This document shows, piece by piece, positions 34,112 through 43,263 of a DNA stretch of 64,000 nucleotides (positions within the stretch are counted from its first letter, which is position 1; every line of letters begins with the position of its first letter). The notes under the pieces were generated by a model. That model made no database searches, was not told where the DNA came from, and saw nothing but the letters and a program-made list of their open reading frames with translations. The DNA comes from DASRWI01 sp035654655 (lineage in GTDB: Bacteria; Bacteroidota; Ignavibacteria; Ignavibacteriales; Ignavibacteriaceae), in the NCBI GenBank assembly GCA_035654655.1, contig DASRWI010000030.1, forward strand, positions 1 through 64,000, written 5' to 3'. Position numbers and translations under genes: made by a program.

Positions 34112-35401
34112 ATGGCTAATGGTAAAAAAAAATCTAAAAAGAAAATCTTTATAATCAGCGGCATAGCTGTAGTTTTAATAGCTTTAGTTTTGATAGCACT
34201 TTTAGGCGGAAGCAAGGATGAAGTAATAGCTGTTCAAACTGAAAAAGTTCAAAAGAGAAATATTACTCAAACTGTTTCAGCAACAGGTAAAATCAACTCT
34301 GAAAATCAGGTTATCATTACTCCTGAGGTCACCGGAGAAATTGTAAGTCTTCCTGTTAAAGAAGGACAAAAAGTTTCAAAAGGTGATTTGCTTATAAAGA
34401 TAAAAGGTGATATTTACGTTGCTCAAAGAGAAAGAGCTGAAGCAAATTTAAAATCTGCTCAATCATCTTTGGCGATGAGAAAAGCAGAACTTGATAGAAT
34501 TACATTGGACTATAAAAGAGTTCAGGAATTACATAATAAGAAATTAGCAAGTGATGCCGAACTTGAAACCTCTAAAAGTAATTACTTATCTACTCAAGCC
34601 GGTTACGAAGGTGCAGAAGCAAATGTACTTCAAATGAGAGCATCATTAAAAGAAATTACTGAACAGATTTATAAAACTACCATCAACGCACCAATGGATG
34701 GAACAGTAAGCGGTTTAAATGTTGAATTAGGTGAAAGAATACTTGGAAGTGGTTTTAGCCAGGGTACTAACCTTATGACTGTTGCTGATTTGAATAATAT
34801 GGAAGCTACAGTTGAAGTTGATGAGAATGACGTTGTGTTAGTTTCTATTGGTGATACTGCAAAAATAAAAATAGATGCTTTTGGTGATAAGGAATTCATT
34901 GGAGTTGTTACAGAAATTGGAAACGCTGCAAAAGAAGAAGGTCTTGGAACTCAAGAACAAGTTGTAAACTTTAATGTAAAGATAAAATTATTGCATCCTG
35001 ATAGTGGATTAAGACCAGGTATGTCCTGCACAGCAGAAATCCAGACAGAAACAAAGAATGATGTTGTAAGTGTACCTATTATGAGTGTTACTGCCAGAGG
35101 AAATGAAGCTCCACAAGGAGGAAATCCTGGTGAAGAAGGTGAAGGCGGTAATCAACCAGTAGTTCAAAAGAAAAATGGCAATGATAAACCAAAAGAAATA
35201 GTTTTTGTTCTTCAAAATGGAAAAGCTAAAAAAAGAGAAGTTAAAACAGGTCTAAGTGATGATAACTTCATTGAAATTATAGATGGTCTTAAAGTAAATG
35301 ATGTAGTAATTACAGGAAGTTATAAAGCTATTTCCCGCGAACTACAGGATGGTACTGTTGTTAAAGTCGATGGCGGTGATAAGAACAAAAAGAAATCATA
35401 A
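34112..35401 (+). CDS. MacA/HlyD-like periplasmic adaptor
   Basis: The frame opens at TTG 34094, but ATG 34112 is favoured because GGAGG lies at 34096-34100, inside the longer version; that gives 429 residues. One N-terminal transmembrane helix anchors it. A barrel-sandwich half-motif (TVSATGKINSENQVIITPEVTGEI) and its partner (TTINAPMDGTVSGLNVELGERI) flank a coiled-coil hairpin (about 100-170). Beta-barrel and membrane-proximal domains follow. A Gly/Glu-rich loop (about 335-360) interrupts the proximal region. It should bridge the TolC channel and the ABC permeases encoded next. Confidence 0.9.
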   Translation: MANGKKKSKKKIFIISGIAVVLIALVLIALLGGSKDEVIAVQTEKVQKRNITQTVSATGKINSENQVIITPEVTGEIVSLPVKEGQKVSKGDLLIKIKGDIYVAQRERAEANLKSAQSSLAMRKAELDRITLDYKRVQELHNKKLASDAELETSKSNYLSTQAGYEGAEANVLQMRASLKEITEQIYKTTINAPMDGTVSGLNVELGERILGSGFSQGTNLMTVADLNNMEATVEVDENDVVLVSIGDTAKIKIDAFGDKEFIGVVTEIGNAAKEEGLGTQEQVVNFNVKIKLLHPDSGLRPGMSCTAEIQTETKNDVVSVPIMSVTARGNEAPQGGNPGEEGEGGNQPVVQKKNGNDKPKEIVFVLQNGKAKKREVKTGLSDDNFIEIIDGLKVNDVVITGSYKAISRELQDGTVVKVDGGDKNKKKS

Positions 35402-35415
35402 TTACCGGAAAAAAA

Positions 35416-36150
35416 ATGAATAACAATAATATAATTACGATTGAACATATAGCTAAGATATACCAGGTTGGCAGTGAAACTGTACACGCCCTTTCAGATG
35501 TATCTTTAACTATAGATCAGAATGAATATGTAGCGATTATGGGACCTTCAGGTTCAGGAAAATCTACATTGATGAATATGTTAGGATGTCTTGATACTCC
35601 ATCTTCCGGCAAATATGATTTTAAAGGTAAAAGTGTTAGTCAAATGACTGATAATGAACTCGCAAAGATTAGAAATAGAGAAATAGGATTTGTATTTCAG
35701 ACATTCAATCTTCTTGCCCGTTCAGATGCTATTCATAATGTTGAATTGCCTTTAATATATGCAGGCATTAGCAAGCACGAAAGAAGAGAAAGAGCTGAAC
35801 AAGCATTAGTTGATGTTGGTCTTAAGGATAGAATGCACCATAAGCCAAATGAATTATCCGGTGGTCAAAGACAAAGAGTTGCTATTGCAAGAGCTTTGGT
35901 TACAAGACCTTCTATTATCTTAGCTGATGAGCCTACGGGAAATCTTGATTCCAAAACAGGTGAAGAAATTATGATGCTCTTCAATATTATTTATGAAAAA
36001 GGTAATACAATTATCCTGGTTACTCACGAAGAATATATAGCAGAACATGCTGCAAGAATTTTGAGAATTAAAGATGGATTGATAGAATCAGATAGTATTG
36101 TTGAAAAAAGATATATTCCTAATCTTAAGAAAGCAGTAGAAAACGCTTAA
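35416..36150 (+). CDS. MacB/LolD-type ABC transporter ATP-binding protein
   Basis: The 244-residue ATPase has Walker A GPSGSGKST (about residues 41-49), Q-loop FQTFNLL, signature LSGGQRQRVAIARAL, Walker B IILADEPTGNLDS and the switch His in LVTHEE. It belongs to the MacB/LolD/FtsE group, which drives mechanotransmission-type exporters rather than classic pore transporters. It is a stand-alone subunit, unlike E. coli MacB, where the ATPase is fused to the permease. It lies 14 bases after the adaptor gene and 13 before the first permease gene, and appears to be the only ATPase for three permeases. Confidence 0.93.
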   Translation: MNNNNIITIEHIAKIYQVGSETVHALSDVSLTIDQNEYVAIMGPSGSGKSTLMNMLGCLDTPSSGKYDFKGKSVSQMTDNELAKIRNREIGFVFQTFNLLARSDAIHNVELPLIYAGISKHERRERAEQALVDVGLKDRMHHKPNELSGGQRQRVAIARALVTRPSIILADEPTGNLDSKTGEEIMMLFNIIYEKGNTIILVTHEEYIAEHAARILRIKDGLIESDSIVEKRYIPNLKKAVENA

Positions 36151-36163
36151 GAAAGATTGACTT

Positions 36164-37399
36164 ATGAAAACCTTTTTATTTGAATTTAAAGAAAGTATGC
36201 TTATAGCTTTAAGAGCTATACGAGCTAATAAGATTAGATCAATATTGACTATGCTGGGAATTATAATAGGTGTAACATCCGTTGTACTTATGGTTACTGC
36301 TATTAAAGGTATTGATAATTCCTTTCAAAAAGGTATTAGTTCACTTGGCTCTGATGTTTTATATGTAGATAAATGGGCCTGGTTTTCAAATACTGACTGG
36401 TGGAAGATGCGTAATAGAAGAAACATCAGAATTCAGGATTATGAAAAATTTAAAGAACAGGCAAAACTTCCTTTAGCAACTGCTCCTGTTATGAACAGCA
36501 GACAAGTTATTAAGTATGGAGATAATAGAGTTGAGTCAGTTTTCTTAAATGGCTCAACATCTGATTATGTTAAAACAACTAACTTTACTTTTCAGCAGGG
36601 AAGATTCTACAATGAGATAGAAAGTAAATCTTCAAGGTATGTTGCAGTAATTGGAAGTGAAATTTTTAAAAATTTATTTCCCCGTGGAGATGCCTTAGAT
36701 AAAACTATAAAAATAGGTGGAGTTAACTTTAAAGTAGTTGGTGTCCTTGATGAGCAGGGAAGTTTCATCCTTGGAAGTTTTAACCCTGATAATCAGGTAT
36801 TTATTCCTATTGGTACTATCTTCAAGAACTTTATTGGACAGCATATGGGTACTGTCACTATAAATGTTCGAGCTAAAAGTCCGGCAATGATTGAAGATAC
36901 CAAAGCTGAAGCTGAAGGTATTATGAGAAACATTCGAGGATTGGAATATGATGAAGAAAATGATTTTTCCATTAATCAGCAGGAAGGTTTGATGGAAAAT
37001 TATAATTCTGTAGTTGGTGTAATTCAGATTGCAGGTTTATTTATTACAGGATTATCATTATTTGTTGGTGCTATCGGAATTATGAATATTATGTTCGTTT
37101 CTGTTAAGGAAAGAACAAAAGAAATAGGTTTAAGAAAAGCTATTGGAGCTAAAAATAGAACTATACTTGGACAATTTATTTTAGAATCTTCAACTATCTG
37201 TTTAGTTGGAGGATTTATTGGACTTATAGTAGCGGTTCTTCTAAGTTTGATGATAAATCAGTTTATCCCAACTCAAGTGGAATATGGAGCTGTGTTTTTA
37301 GCGATAATAATTTCTTTATTAGTTGGTGTATTTGCAGGATTAGCTCCGGCATATACAGCTGCAAAGATGGATCCTGTTGATGCTTTAAGATATGAATAA
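36164..37399 (+). CDS. MacB-like ABC transporter permease 1
   Basis: The 411-residue permease has the type VII (MacB) layout: helix 1 (ILTMLGIIIGVTSVVLMVTA), a large periplasmic MacB_PCD domain (about 60-250), then three helices forming the FtsX domain, with the conserved MNIMFVSVKERTKEIGLRKAIGA coupling region and a final AAKMDPVDALRYE. Compared with its two neighbours it is more divergent (WAWFSNTDWWKMRNRRNIR in the periplasmic loop). MacB-type permeases work as dimers that pump substrates from periplasm through TolC. Likely substrates are lipids, peptides, siderophores or antibiotics; none is indicated. Confidence 0.9.
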   Translation: MKTFLFEFKESMLIALRAIRANKIRSILTMLGIIIGVTSVVLMVTAIKGIDNSFQKGISSLGSDVLYVDKWAWFSNTDWWKMRNRRNIRIQDYEKFKEQAKLPLATAPVMNSRQVIKYGDNRVESVFLNGSTSDYVKTTNFTFQQGRFYNEIESKSSRYVAVIGSEIFKNLFPRGDALDKTIKIGGVNFKVVGVLDEQGSFILGSFNPDNQVFIPIGTIFKNFIGQHMGTVTINVRAKSPAMIEDTKAEAEGIMRNIRGLEYDEENDFSINQQEGLMENYNSVVGVIQIAGLFITGLSLFVGAIGIMNIMFVSVKERTKEIGLRKAIGAKNRTILGQFILESSTICLVGGFIGLIVAVLLSLMINQFIPTQVEYGAVFLAIIISLLVGVFAGLAPAYTAAKMDPVDALRYE

Positions 37400-37423
37400 A
37401 GAGTAAATTGAAAAGGATTTGTT

Positions 37424-38644
37424 ATGAATGAGATATTTAGAATGTCGTTGGAGTCCTTAAGAGTAAATAAACTAAGGACAATTTTAACAATGCTTGGTGT
37501 AGTTGTTGGCATATTTTCTATTATTGTAATTATGACAGTCATTACTATGCTTCAAAGCAGTATAGAAAATGGTGTATCTCAATTATCTAAAAATACTTTT
37601 CAAATTCAGAAATTTCCTGCTATGATGAACCATGGTGATTGGAGTAAATTTCAGCATAGAGAAGATATAACTCTTGATGATTACAAAAGACTTAATTCTT
37701 TGTTGACTCAGGCGAAATATATCGGAGCTGAACAATGGCAATTTGCAATAGTTGTTAAATATGGAAGCAAGGAAACTAATCCTAATATAATGCTTTGCGG
37801 AGCATCTACAGGAGCATTAAAAACTAATAACTGGACTGTTAGTGAAGGAAGAGATTTTAGAGAAAATGATGTCACTCTTTCAAATAATGTTGCTCTAATT
37901 GGGAAGGATATTGTTACAAAATTATTTCCAAATACAGACCCTGTTGGTAAATATATAAGAATTGGGGGTCAACCCATGCAGGTTATAGGAATATTAGACC
38001 AACAGCCTCAGTTATTTGGTCAGACGAGAGATAACTATGCAATTATTCCTATTACTACGTTTCAATCAATTTATGGAAAGTATTCAAATAGCATAAACAT
38101 AACAGTAATGTCCTATACTAAAGAAGATTACAATGAAGTTATTGAAACAGCTATCGGGTATATGCGTACAATTAGAAAAGTTCCTCCAGGTGCTGAGAAT
38201 GATTTTGATGTTTTCAGTAATGAAACAATTATGACTCAAATAAATACAATGACGGACGGCGTTAAGATAGGTGCATTAATTGTTTCTTTAATTGCTATGA
38301 TTGCTGCAGGTGTTGGTATAATGAATATTATGCTTGTATCAGTTACTGAAAGAACTAAAGAAATTGGGATTAGAAAAGCCATTGGTGCCAGAAAAATAAA
38401 CATACTATTCCAATTTTTAACAGAAGCTATATTATTATGCTTTACTGGAGGAGTTATAGGAATTCTAATTGGAGTTGCCATTGGTAATCTTGCCGGAGGA
38501 ATTATAAATGCTCAATCTGCCATACCTTATAATTGGGTTATTTTAGGAATGGCTATTTGTCTATTAACAGGAATTATTTTTGGAACATATCCAGCTTACA
38601 AAGCAGCAAATTTAGATCCTATAGAAGCATTAAGATATGAATAA
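37424..38644 (+). CDS. MacB-like ABC transporter permease 2
   Basis: The 406-residue permease has the same four-helix MacB layout as its neighbours. The N-terminus (LRTILTMLGVVVGIFSIIVIM) is almost identical to that of permease 3, and the C-terminal VSVTERTKEIGIRKAIGARKI and AYKAANLDPIEALRYE are shared too. Differences cluster in the periplasmic domain (FPAMMNHGDWSKFQHR versus a Gly-rich version in permease 3). An AAGGA sequence precedes the ATG. The close similarity points to a fairly recent tandem duplication of this gene, with the substrate-contacting domain diverging. Confidence 0.9.
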   Translation: MNEIFRMSLESLRVNKLRTILTMLGVVVGIFSIIVIMTVITMLQSSIENGVSQLSKNTFQIQKFPAMMNHGDWSKFQHREDITLDDYKRLNSLLTQAKYIGAEQWQFAIVVKYGSKETNPNIMLCGASTGALKTNNWTVSEGRDFRENDVTLSNNVALIGKDIVTKLFPNTDPVGKYIRIGGQPMQVIGILDQQPQLFGQTRDNYAIIPITTFQSIYGKYSNSINITVMSYTKEDYNEVIETAIGYMRTIRKVPPGAENDFDVFSNETIMTQINTMTDGVKIGALIVSLIAMIAAGVGIMNIMLVSVTERTKEIGIRKAIGARKINILFQFLTEAILLCFTGGVIGILIGVAIGNLAGGIINAQSAIPYNWVILGMAICLLTGIIFGTYPAYKAANLDPIEALRYE

Positions 38645-38698
38645 AATAAAAAAATTACTTATATTGTAGTATTATAAAAAAGTTTCGTACAAACCTTT

Positions 38699-39931
38699 AT
38701 GAAAATAAATGAAGTTCTAAGTATCTCTCTTCAGTCCCTTAAAACTAATAAATTACGTACTATGTTAACCATGCTTGGGGTTGTGGTAGGGATTTTTTCT
38801 ATCATTGTGATAATGACAGTTATTACAATGCTTCAATCTACAATAGAAAATGGTGTATCTTTCCTTAGTAAAAATACTTTTCAAGTTCAAAAAACTCCTG
38901 CAATTCATACAGGAGGTCCGGGAAGCTGGGAAAAATATAGAAACAGAAAAGATATTACTCTTGCTGATTTTTACAGGCTTCAAGATGCGCTTCCAAATGC
39001 AAAATATATGGGAGCTGAACAAGGACAAGGTGGAAGAGTAGTTAAGTACGGTAACAAGGAAACTAATCCAAACATCTATGTAGTTGGTGTTACGATGGGT
39101 GCATTTATGACGCACAATGTTACCGTTGCTGAAGGAAGAGCATTGCAGGAAAATGATGTTAATTATTCTAATGATGTTTGCCTGTTAGGTAATGATGTAG
39201 TAGAAAAACTTTTTCCTGGTGGTGGTGCTTTAAATAGAACTGTACGCGTAGATGGTTATCCTTATTTAGTTATTGGAACTCTGGAGAAGCAGCCTTCCTT
39301 TTTTGGACAAAGTGAAGATAATTTTATCATTATGCCAATTACTTCATTCCAATCTATGTATGGAAGACACGCAAGAAGTGTCAGCATAATGGTAATGTCC
39401 AATAGTGAAAAAGATTATAATCCATTAATTGAGCAAACTATTGGTCATATGAGAACAATTAGAAAAGTTGCTCCCGGCGAAGAAAATGATTTTGAAATTT
39501 TTAGTAACGAAACATTGATGGGCCAAATTAACGATATTACAGGTGGAGTAAAAATTGGTGCTCTTGTTGTATCAATTATCGCTTTGATAGCCGCTGGTGT
39601 TGGCATTATGAATATTATGCTTGTTTCAGTTACTGAAAGAACTAAAGAGATTGGAATTAGAAAAGCTATTGGTGCAAGAAAGATAACTATTTTAATGCAG
39701 TTCCTAATTGAAGCAGTTGTTCTTTGCTTGTTAGGAGGTGTTGTTGGTATTGCCTTAGGTGTTGGACTTGGAAACCTTGCCGGAGGAATGCTAAATGCAC
39801 AAGCAGCTATTCCTTATGATTGGGTTTTAATCGGAATGGGTTTATGTCTTTTTGTAGGAATTGTATTTGGGACTTATCCTGCTTACAAAGCAGCTAACCT
39901 TGACCCTATTGAAGCACTTAGATTTGAATAA
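38699..39931 (+). CDS. MacB-like ABC transporter permease 3
   Basis: The 410-residue paralogue of permease 2 has the same helix 1, FtsX coupling region and end (AANLDPIEALRFE). The periplasmic domain carries TPAIHTGGPGSWEKYRNRKDIT where permease 2 has a shorter stretch. A 54-bp gap and no evident Shine-Dalgarno separate it from permease 2, the largest gap in the operon, so its expression could differ. It may form a heterodimer with permease 2 or 1, or a separate homodimer sharing the single ATPase. The gene ends three bases before a convergent phosphoesterase gene, with no terminator seen. Confidence 0.9.
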   Translation: MKINEVLSISLQSLKTNKLRTMLTMLGVVVGIFSIIVIMTVITMLQSTIENGVSFLSKNTFQVQKTPAIHTGGPGSWEKYRNRKDITLADFYRLQDALPNAKYMGAEQGQGGRVVKYGNKETNPNIYVVGVTMGAFMTHNVTVAEGRALQENDVNYSNDVCLLGNDVVEKLFPGGGALNRTVRVDGYPYLVIGTLEKQPSFFGQSEDNFIIMPITSFQSMYGRHARSVSIMVMSNSEKDYNPLIEQTIGHMRTIRKVAPGEENDFEIFSNETLMGQINDITGGVKIGALVVSIIALIAAGVGIMNIMLVSVTERTKEIGIRKAIGARKITILMQFLIEAVVLCLLGGVVGIALGVGLGNLAGGMLNAQAAIPYDWVLIGMGLCLFVGIVFGTYPAYKAANLDPIEALRFE

Positions 39932-39933
39932 AT

Positions 39934-40737
39934 CTAAGTTGTAATCCATTCATCTCCTTTTTTTCGATATTCAAATTTACGGGAAGAAACAAATTTGGTT
40001 TCTTCCCAATTGAAAATCTCAATTTCCATTCTATTTCTTTCCACTACAATAGTATTAAAAGCCTGAGATTGAGCTCTGATTCTTTTTGATATTGCAGTTC
40101 CTGCCTGCAAAGAAATTACTGACCTTCTGTATAATGGGTAATAAGTTCTAACATCTCCTGAATAAGCATAATGTAAATGTCCTGCCAGAAGCAAATCAAT
40201 TCCGCATTTATCAATTATTACTAAAGCTTTTTTTGAGCGTCCTACTAATGCTATTCCGTGAGTTCCGGGAGGCGGAATAAAAGGATGATGTGTAACTAAT
40301 ATTTTAAATTGCTCATTGGATAATACACAAATTTCTTTTTCAATTACTGCAATTTGCTCTATGGAAATTCTTCCATTCTTCCAGGTTAAAGAACGGGCTG
40401 TATTTATTCCATAAACAACAAGTTCTGAATCTACATATAATGGGTCGAGGTCTTCACTAATATATTTTTTAAATCTTCTTAGAGGCATTAAGAATCTACT
40501 AAAAATATCAAATAAGGGGATATCATGATTTCCTGGAACAACAATTTTGGGACAGCTTATTTTAGTAAGAAAATTTCTTGCTTCTTTGTATTCCTTACTT
40601 CTTCCTCGCTGAGTTAAATCACCGCTTACGACAACAACATCAGGATTTATGGAAGCAATTTCTTCAAGCATAGCTGAACATATTTTATCATCTACTCTGC
40701 CAAAATGCAAATCCGATATGTGAATTATTTTTCTCAT
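39934..40737 (-). CDS. calcineurin-like metallophosphoesterase
   Basis: The 267-residue protein has the metallophosphoesterase motifs in order: ISDLHFG (Asp9, His11), VVSGDLTQRG, VPGNHDIP, ILVTHHPF and LAGHLHYA. All metal ligands of the two-metal site appear present, so it should be an active hydrolase of a phosphomonoester or phosphodiester. No signal peptide; probably cytoplasmic. Its ATG overlaps the TGA of the lipid kinase gene by four bases, so the two are translationally coupled. A kinase/phosphatase pair on a shared lipid substrate is plausible but unproven. Confidence 0.88.
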   Translation of the reverse strand: MRKIIHISDLHFGRVDDKICSAMLEEIASINPDVVVVSGDLTQRGRSKEYKEARNFLTKISCPKIVVPGNHDIPLFDIFSRFLMPLRRFKKYISEDLDPLYVDSELVVYGINTARSLTWKNGRISIEQIAVIEKEICVLSNEQFKILVTHHPFIPPPGTHGIALVGRSKKALVIIDKCGIDLLLAGHLHYAYSGDVRTYYPLYRRSVISLQAGTAISKRIRAQSQAFNTIVVERNRMEIEIFNWEETKFVSSRKFEYRKKGDEWITT

Positions 40738-41627
40738 TCTACTTCAGGAACTATGACTGATAAAGATTTTGGTCTTATTTTATAAACTAAAGGTGACTGC
40801 AGATGATCAACTTCACCATCACGGGAAACCTCAATTATCTTTTTATTTATATCAATAATGACTTCATCAGTCATTTCAATAATAAAATCTTTATTTTGGT
40901 CCAGTTTGTTTAACAAACCAAGAAAAGTAAACCAGATAACAGAAAATTTTCCATGTGCCTTACCATAATATAAACTTAGATGCCCATTAGTTAAACTTTT
41001 ACGTTTACCTAAATTAAGAAGGTTCATCTGATACTCGTTGTTACCAATAAATACAAAAGGAGTGGTTATTTCGTGAGATTTTTCTTCTGTTTTAATTTCG
41101 ACTTTAAGAAGTTTGTAATTCTTAAATACGTTGATAATGGACTTAAACATTGCTATCCATTTATTACCCCCAAGTCTTTCGAGATGTTTATCTCTTTTCT
41201 TAACTACTTTTGGATAAAATCCTATTGAAGAATTATTTAAAAAAATTAATCCATTAACTTCTCCAACATCAACTTTAATTTTATTCCCTTTAAGAATAAC
41301 ATTTATTGCTTGTTCAATATCATTAGGGATGTTTAAATCTTTTGCAAAATGATTTAATGTACCTGAGGGAAGTATACCCAAGGAAATATTTTTATCAATA
41401 ATTTTTGAGGCTGCTGAATTTATAGTTCCATCTCCCCCTGATGCGACTAAAATATCTAATTCATCATTTATTAAATCGTTTATTTGTTTTTCTGAATCAG
41501 AATTGCAGCAGTCAATAAAATAACTTTCAAAATCTGTATTGCTAATTCTTGATTGAATTAATGATTTTAATCCTTCATCAGTATCAGAAGAACCTGAACT
41601 TTTATTTATTAAAAAAGCAACTTTCAT
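40734..41627 (-). CDS. diacylglycerol-kinase-family lipid kinase
   Basis: The 297-residue protein has the DAGK catalytic motif at LVASGGDGTINSAAS (Asp66), the downstream GILPSGTLNHFAKDLNIP, and the second domain with VDVGEVNGLIFLNNSSIGFYP. This is the soluble DgkB/YegS-type lipid kinase fold, which phosphorylates diacylglycerol or related lipids at the membrane. In Caulobacter a relative phosphorylates ceramide; since this genome appears to make ceramide, that is possible but not supported by proximity. Cotranscribed with a metallophosphoesterase (four-base overlap). No strong Shine-Dalgarno. Confidence 0.87.
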   Translation of the reverse strand: MKVAFLINKSSGSSDTDEGLKSLIQSRISNTDFESYFIDCCNSDSEKQINDLINDELDILVASGGDGTINSAASKIIDKNISLGILPSGTLNHFAKDLNIPNDIEQAINVILKGNKIKVDVGEVNGLIFLNNSSIGFYPKVVKKRDKHLERLGGNKWIAMFKSIINVFKNYKLLKVEIKTEEKSHEITTPFVFIGNNEYQMNLLNLGKRKSLTNGHLSLYYGKAHGKFSVIWFTFLGLLNKLDQNKDFIIEMTDEVIIDINKKIIEVSRDGEVDHLQSPLVYKIRPKSLSVIVPEVE

Positions 41628-41726
41628 ATAAGATTGATAATTTTAATAGATAAGGATAGATATAAAAAAAATAAAACTACTTTTTAGGTATCACAAAAAG
41701 AAATGTATATGAGATATGTTAAAAGG

Positions 41727-41748
41727 AAGCGGTTCAATAGAACCGCTT
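41727..41748 (-). terminator. probable intrinsic terminator of the S1/P1 nuclease-like gene
   Basis: A perfect 9-bp stem (41727-41735 with 41740-41748) with an AATA loop lies just after the minus-strand stop at 41753. The following T run is short (CCTTTT), so strength is moderate. Confidence 0.6.
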
Positions 41749-41752
41749 AAAA

Positions 41753-43117
41753 TTATTTAAGTAATAACATTTTATGTGTCTGAGAAAAACTTCCTGCTTC
41801 CAATTTGTAAAAATAAATACCACTTGAAAGATTTGAAGCATCAAATTTGATTGAGTGATTTCCTTCTCCCTGATATCCTTCAAGTAGAGTAGTAAGTAAT
41901 TCACCATTACTATTGTATATATTTAATTTAATATAAGTTGAATTGCTTAAATTAAAATTAATTGTTGTACTTGGATTAAATGGATTAGGAAAATTCTTTT
42001 CAAGTGTGAACTCAGCAGGAATTCCATTGACTTCAACTTCATTTGAAAAATTTACAGAACCATCAATATCAATTTGTTTAAGTCTGTAAAATATAGTTGA
42101 TGATGCTGTATTTTCATCTATAAAATTATAAAAATGTTTTTCTGTAGTTGTTCCATTCCCTTTTACAAATCCGATATTTTCCCAAACATCATTTACTTCC
42201 TTTTGAATTTCAAAACCATAATTATTTAGCTCGGTTGCTGTTGACCAATCAAGAGATATTTTTTCATTATTTCTTACAGCAGTAAATGAAGTTAATTCAA
42301 CAGGTACCAAATTCCCATCTAAATAAGCTGTATAAATTAAACAGGCTAATCTATAAGATGCATTTTTATATAAATTTATTGTATAATTTTTACTTAACTC
42401 CCAAAGCTTAGTATAGTAAGTTGTATTATAGCTTCCTGCAAAAGCTTTAGCAACTGAATCTGCATATAAAACTGAATCTACATAATTGTAGTTTCCATAC
42501 AAAAAATTAAAAACATATTCTTCAATGTTATCAACATAAACTGCACTATCATAAGAATAAGAAATTTGATTTTGATAAGTGCTAATCAGATTAGTTTCAT
42601 ACCGGGAATGAACGCCTGTTTGACCTGTTAGCTGACCATTATAATTTTTTGTTATGTGAAGAGGCATATGAGAATCAGCAACATAATGACCAAGGTCTGC
42701 AGCAAATAACATCGCTCTGTGATAATCATTCCTTTGAAAATTTGCTTTAACTGAATCATAAGCAGCTATTATTGCCCATGGTAGAATTCCCTGATCAATT
42801 ACAAAAGTATTCCCAAAAACTGCAACGATTGAATCATAATCCTGAATGATTCTTCCATTATTTACAAATGAAGGATAATTATCAATATCAATAAAATGTT
42901 TTGGAGCTTCATTTGGGTCAGAACCTTTTCTATTATCGGCATCCGAAGCGTGAGCAGCAAGAGAATCCGTCCAATTAAGGAATGACATTATAGAAGGTAA
43001 AGAAGGGGTAATATTTCTATTGATGATTCTATGTCCGATAGAACCCCAGCCTAAAAAAATAAAAATTATTGCAGGGATAAATAATCTTAAGTAAAACTTC
43101 TTCAATTTTTCTTTCAT
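41753..43117 (-). CDS. secreted S1/P1-type nuclease or phospholipase with T9SS sorting domain
   Basis: This 454-residue exported protein has a zinc-dependent S1/P1 nuclease/phospholipase C fold. The signal peptide should end right before Trp24; S1/P1 enzymes use the free N-terminal Trp and the His five residues later as zinc ligands, and here WGSIGH gives Trp24 and His29. Further ligands are in SDADNR (Asp59/Asp61), HFIDID (His74) and HYVADSHMPLH. The catalytic domain ends near residue 265. A PVELTSFTA module and the T9SS sorting signal (FPNPFNPSTTINF, end HKMLLLK) follow. It probably scavenges nucleic acid outside the cell, but a phospholipase role cannot be excluded. Confidence 0.85.
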   Translation of the reverse strand: MKEKLKKFYLRLFIPAIIFIFLGWGSIGHRIINRNITPSLPSIMSFLNWTDSLAAHASDADNRKGSDPNEAPKHFIDIDNYPSFVNNGRIIQDYDSIVAVFGNTFVIDQGILPWAIIAAYDSVKANFQRNDYHRAMLFAADLGHYVADSHMPLHITKNYNGQLTGQTGVHSRYETNLISTYQNQISYSYDSAVYVDNIEEYVFNFLYGNYNYVDSVLYADSVAKAFAGSYNTTYYTKLWELSKNYTINLYKNASYRLACLIYTAYLDGNLVPVELTSFTAVRNNEKISLDWSTATELNNYGFEIQKEVNDVWENIGFVKGNGTTTEKHFYNFIDENTASSTIFYRLKQIDIDGSVNFSNEVEVNGIPAEFTLEKNFPNPFNPSTTINFNLSNSTYIKLNIYNSNGELLTTLLEGYQGEGNHSIKFDASNLSSGIYFYKLEAGSFSQTHKMLLLK

Positions 43118-43263
43118 TTTTAATGGAGAAGAAATTTAGGTAAATTAAATAAATGGAACAAGAAAATAATGTGCAAATAACAATATAAGTAATGATATAC
43201 GTTATCTTTAACCTTGATAATACTGAAAGTGAGAATTAGATTTAATTTTCTAATAATAATCAT

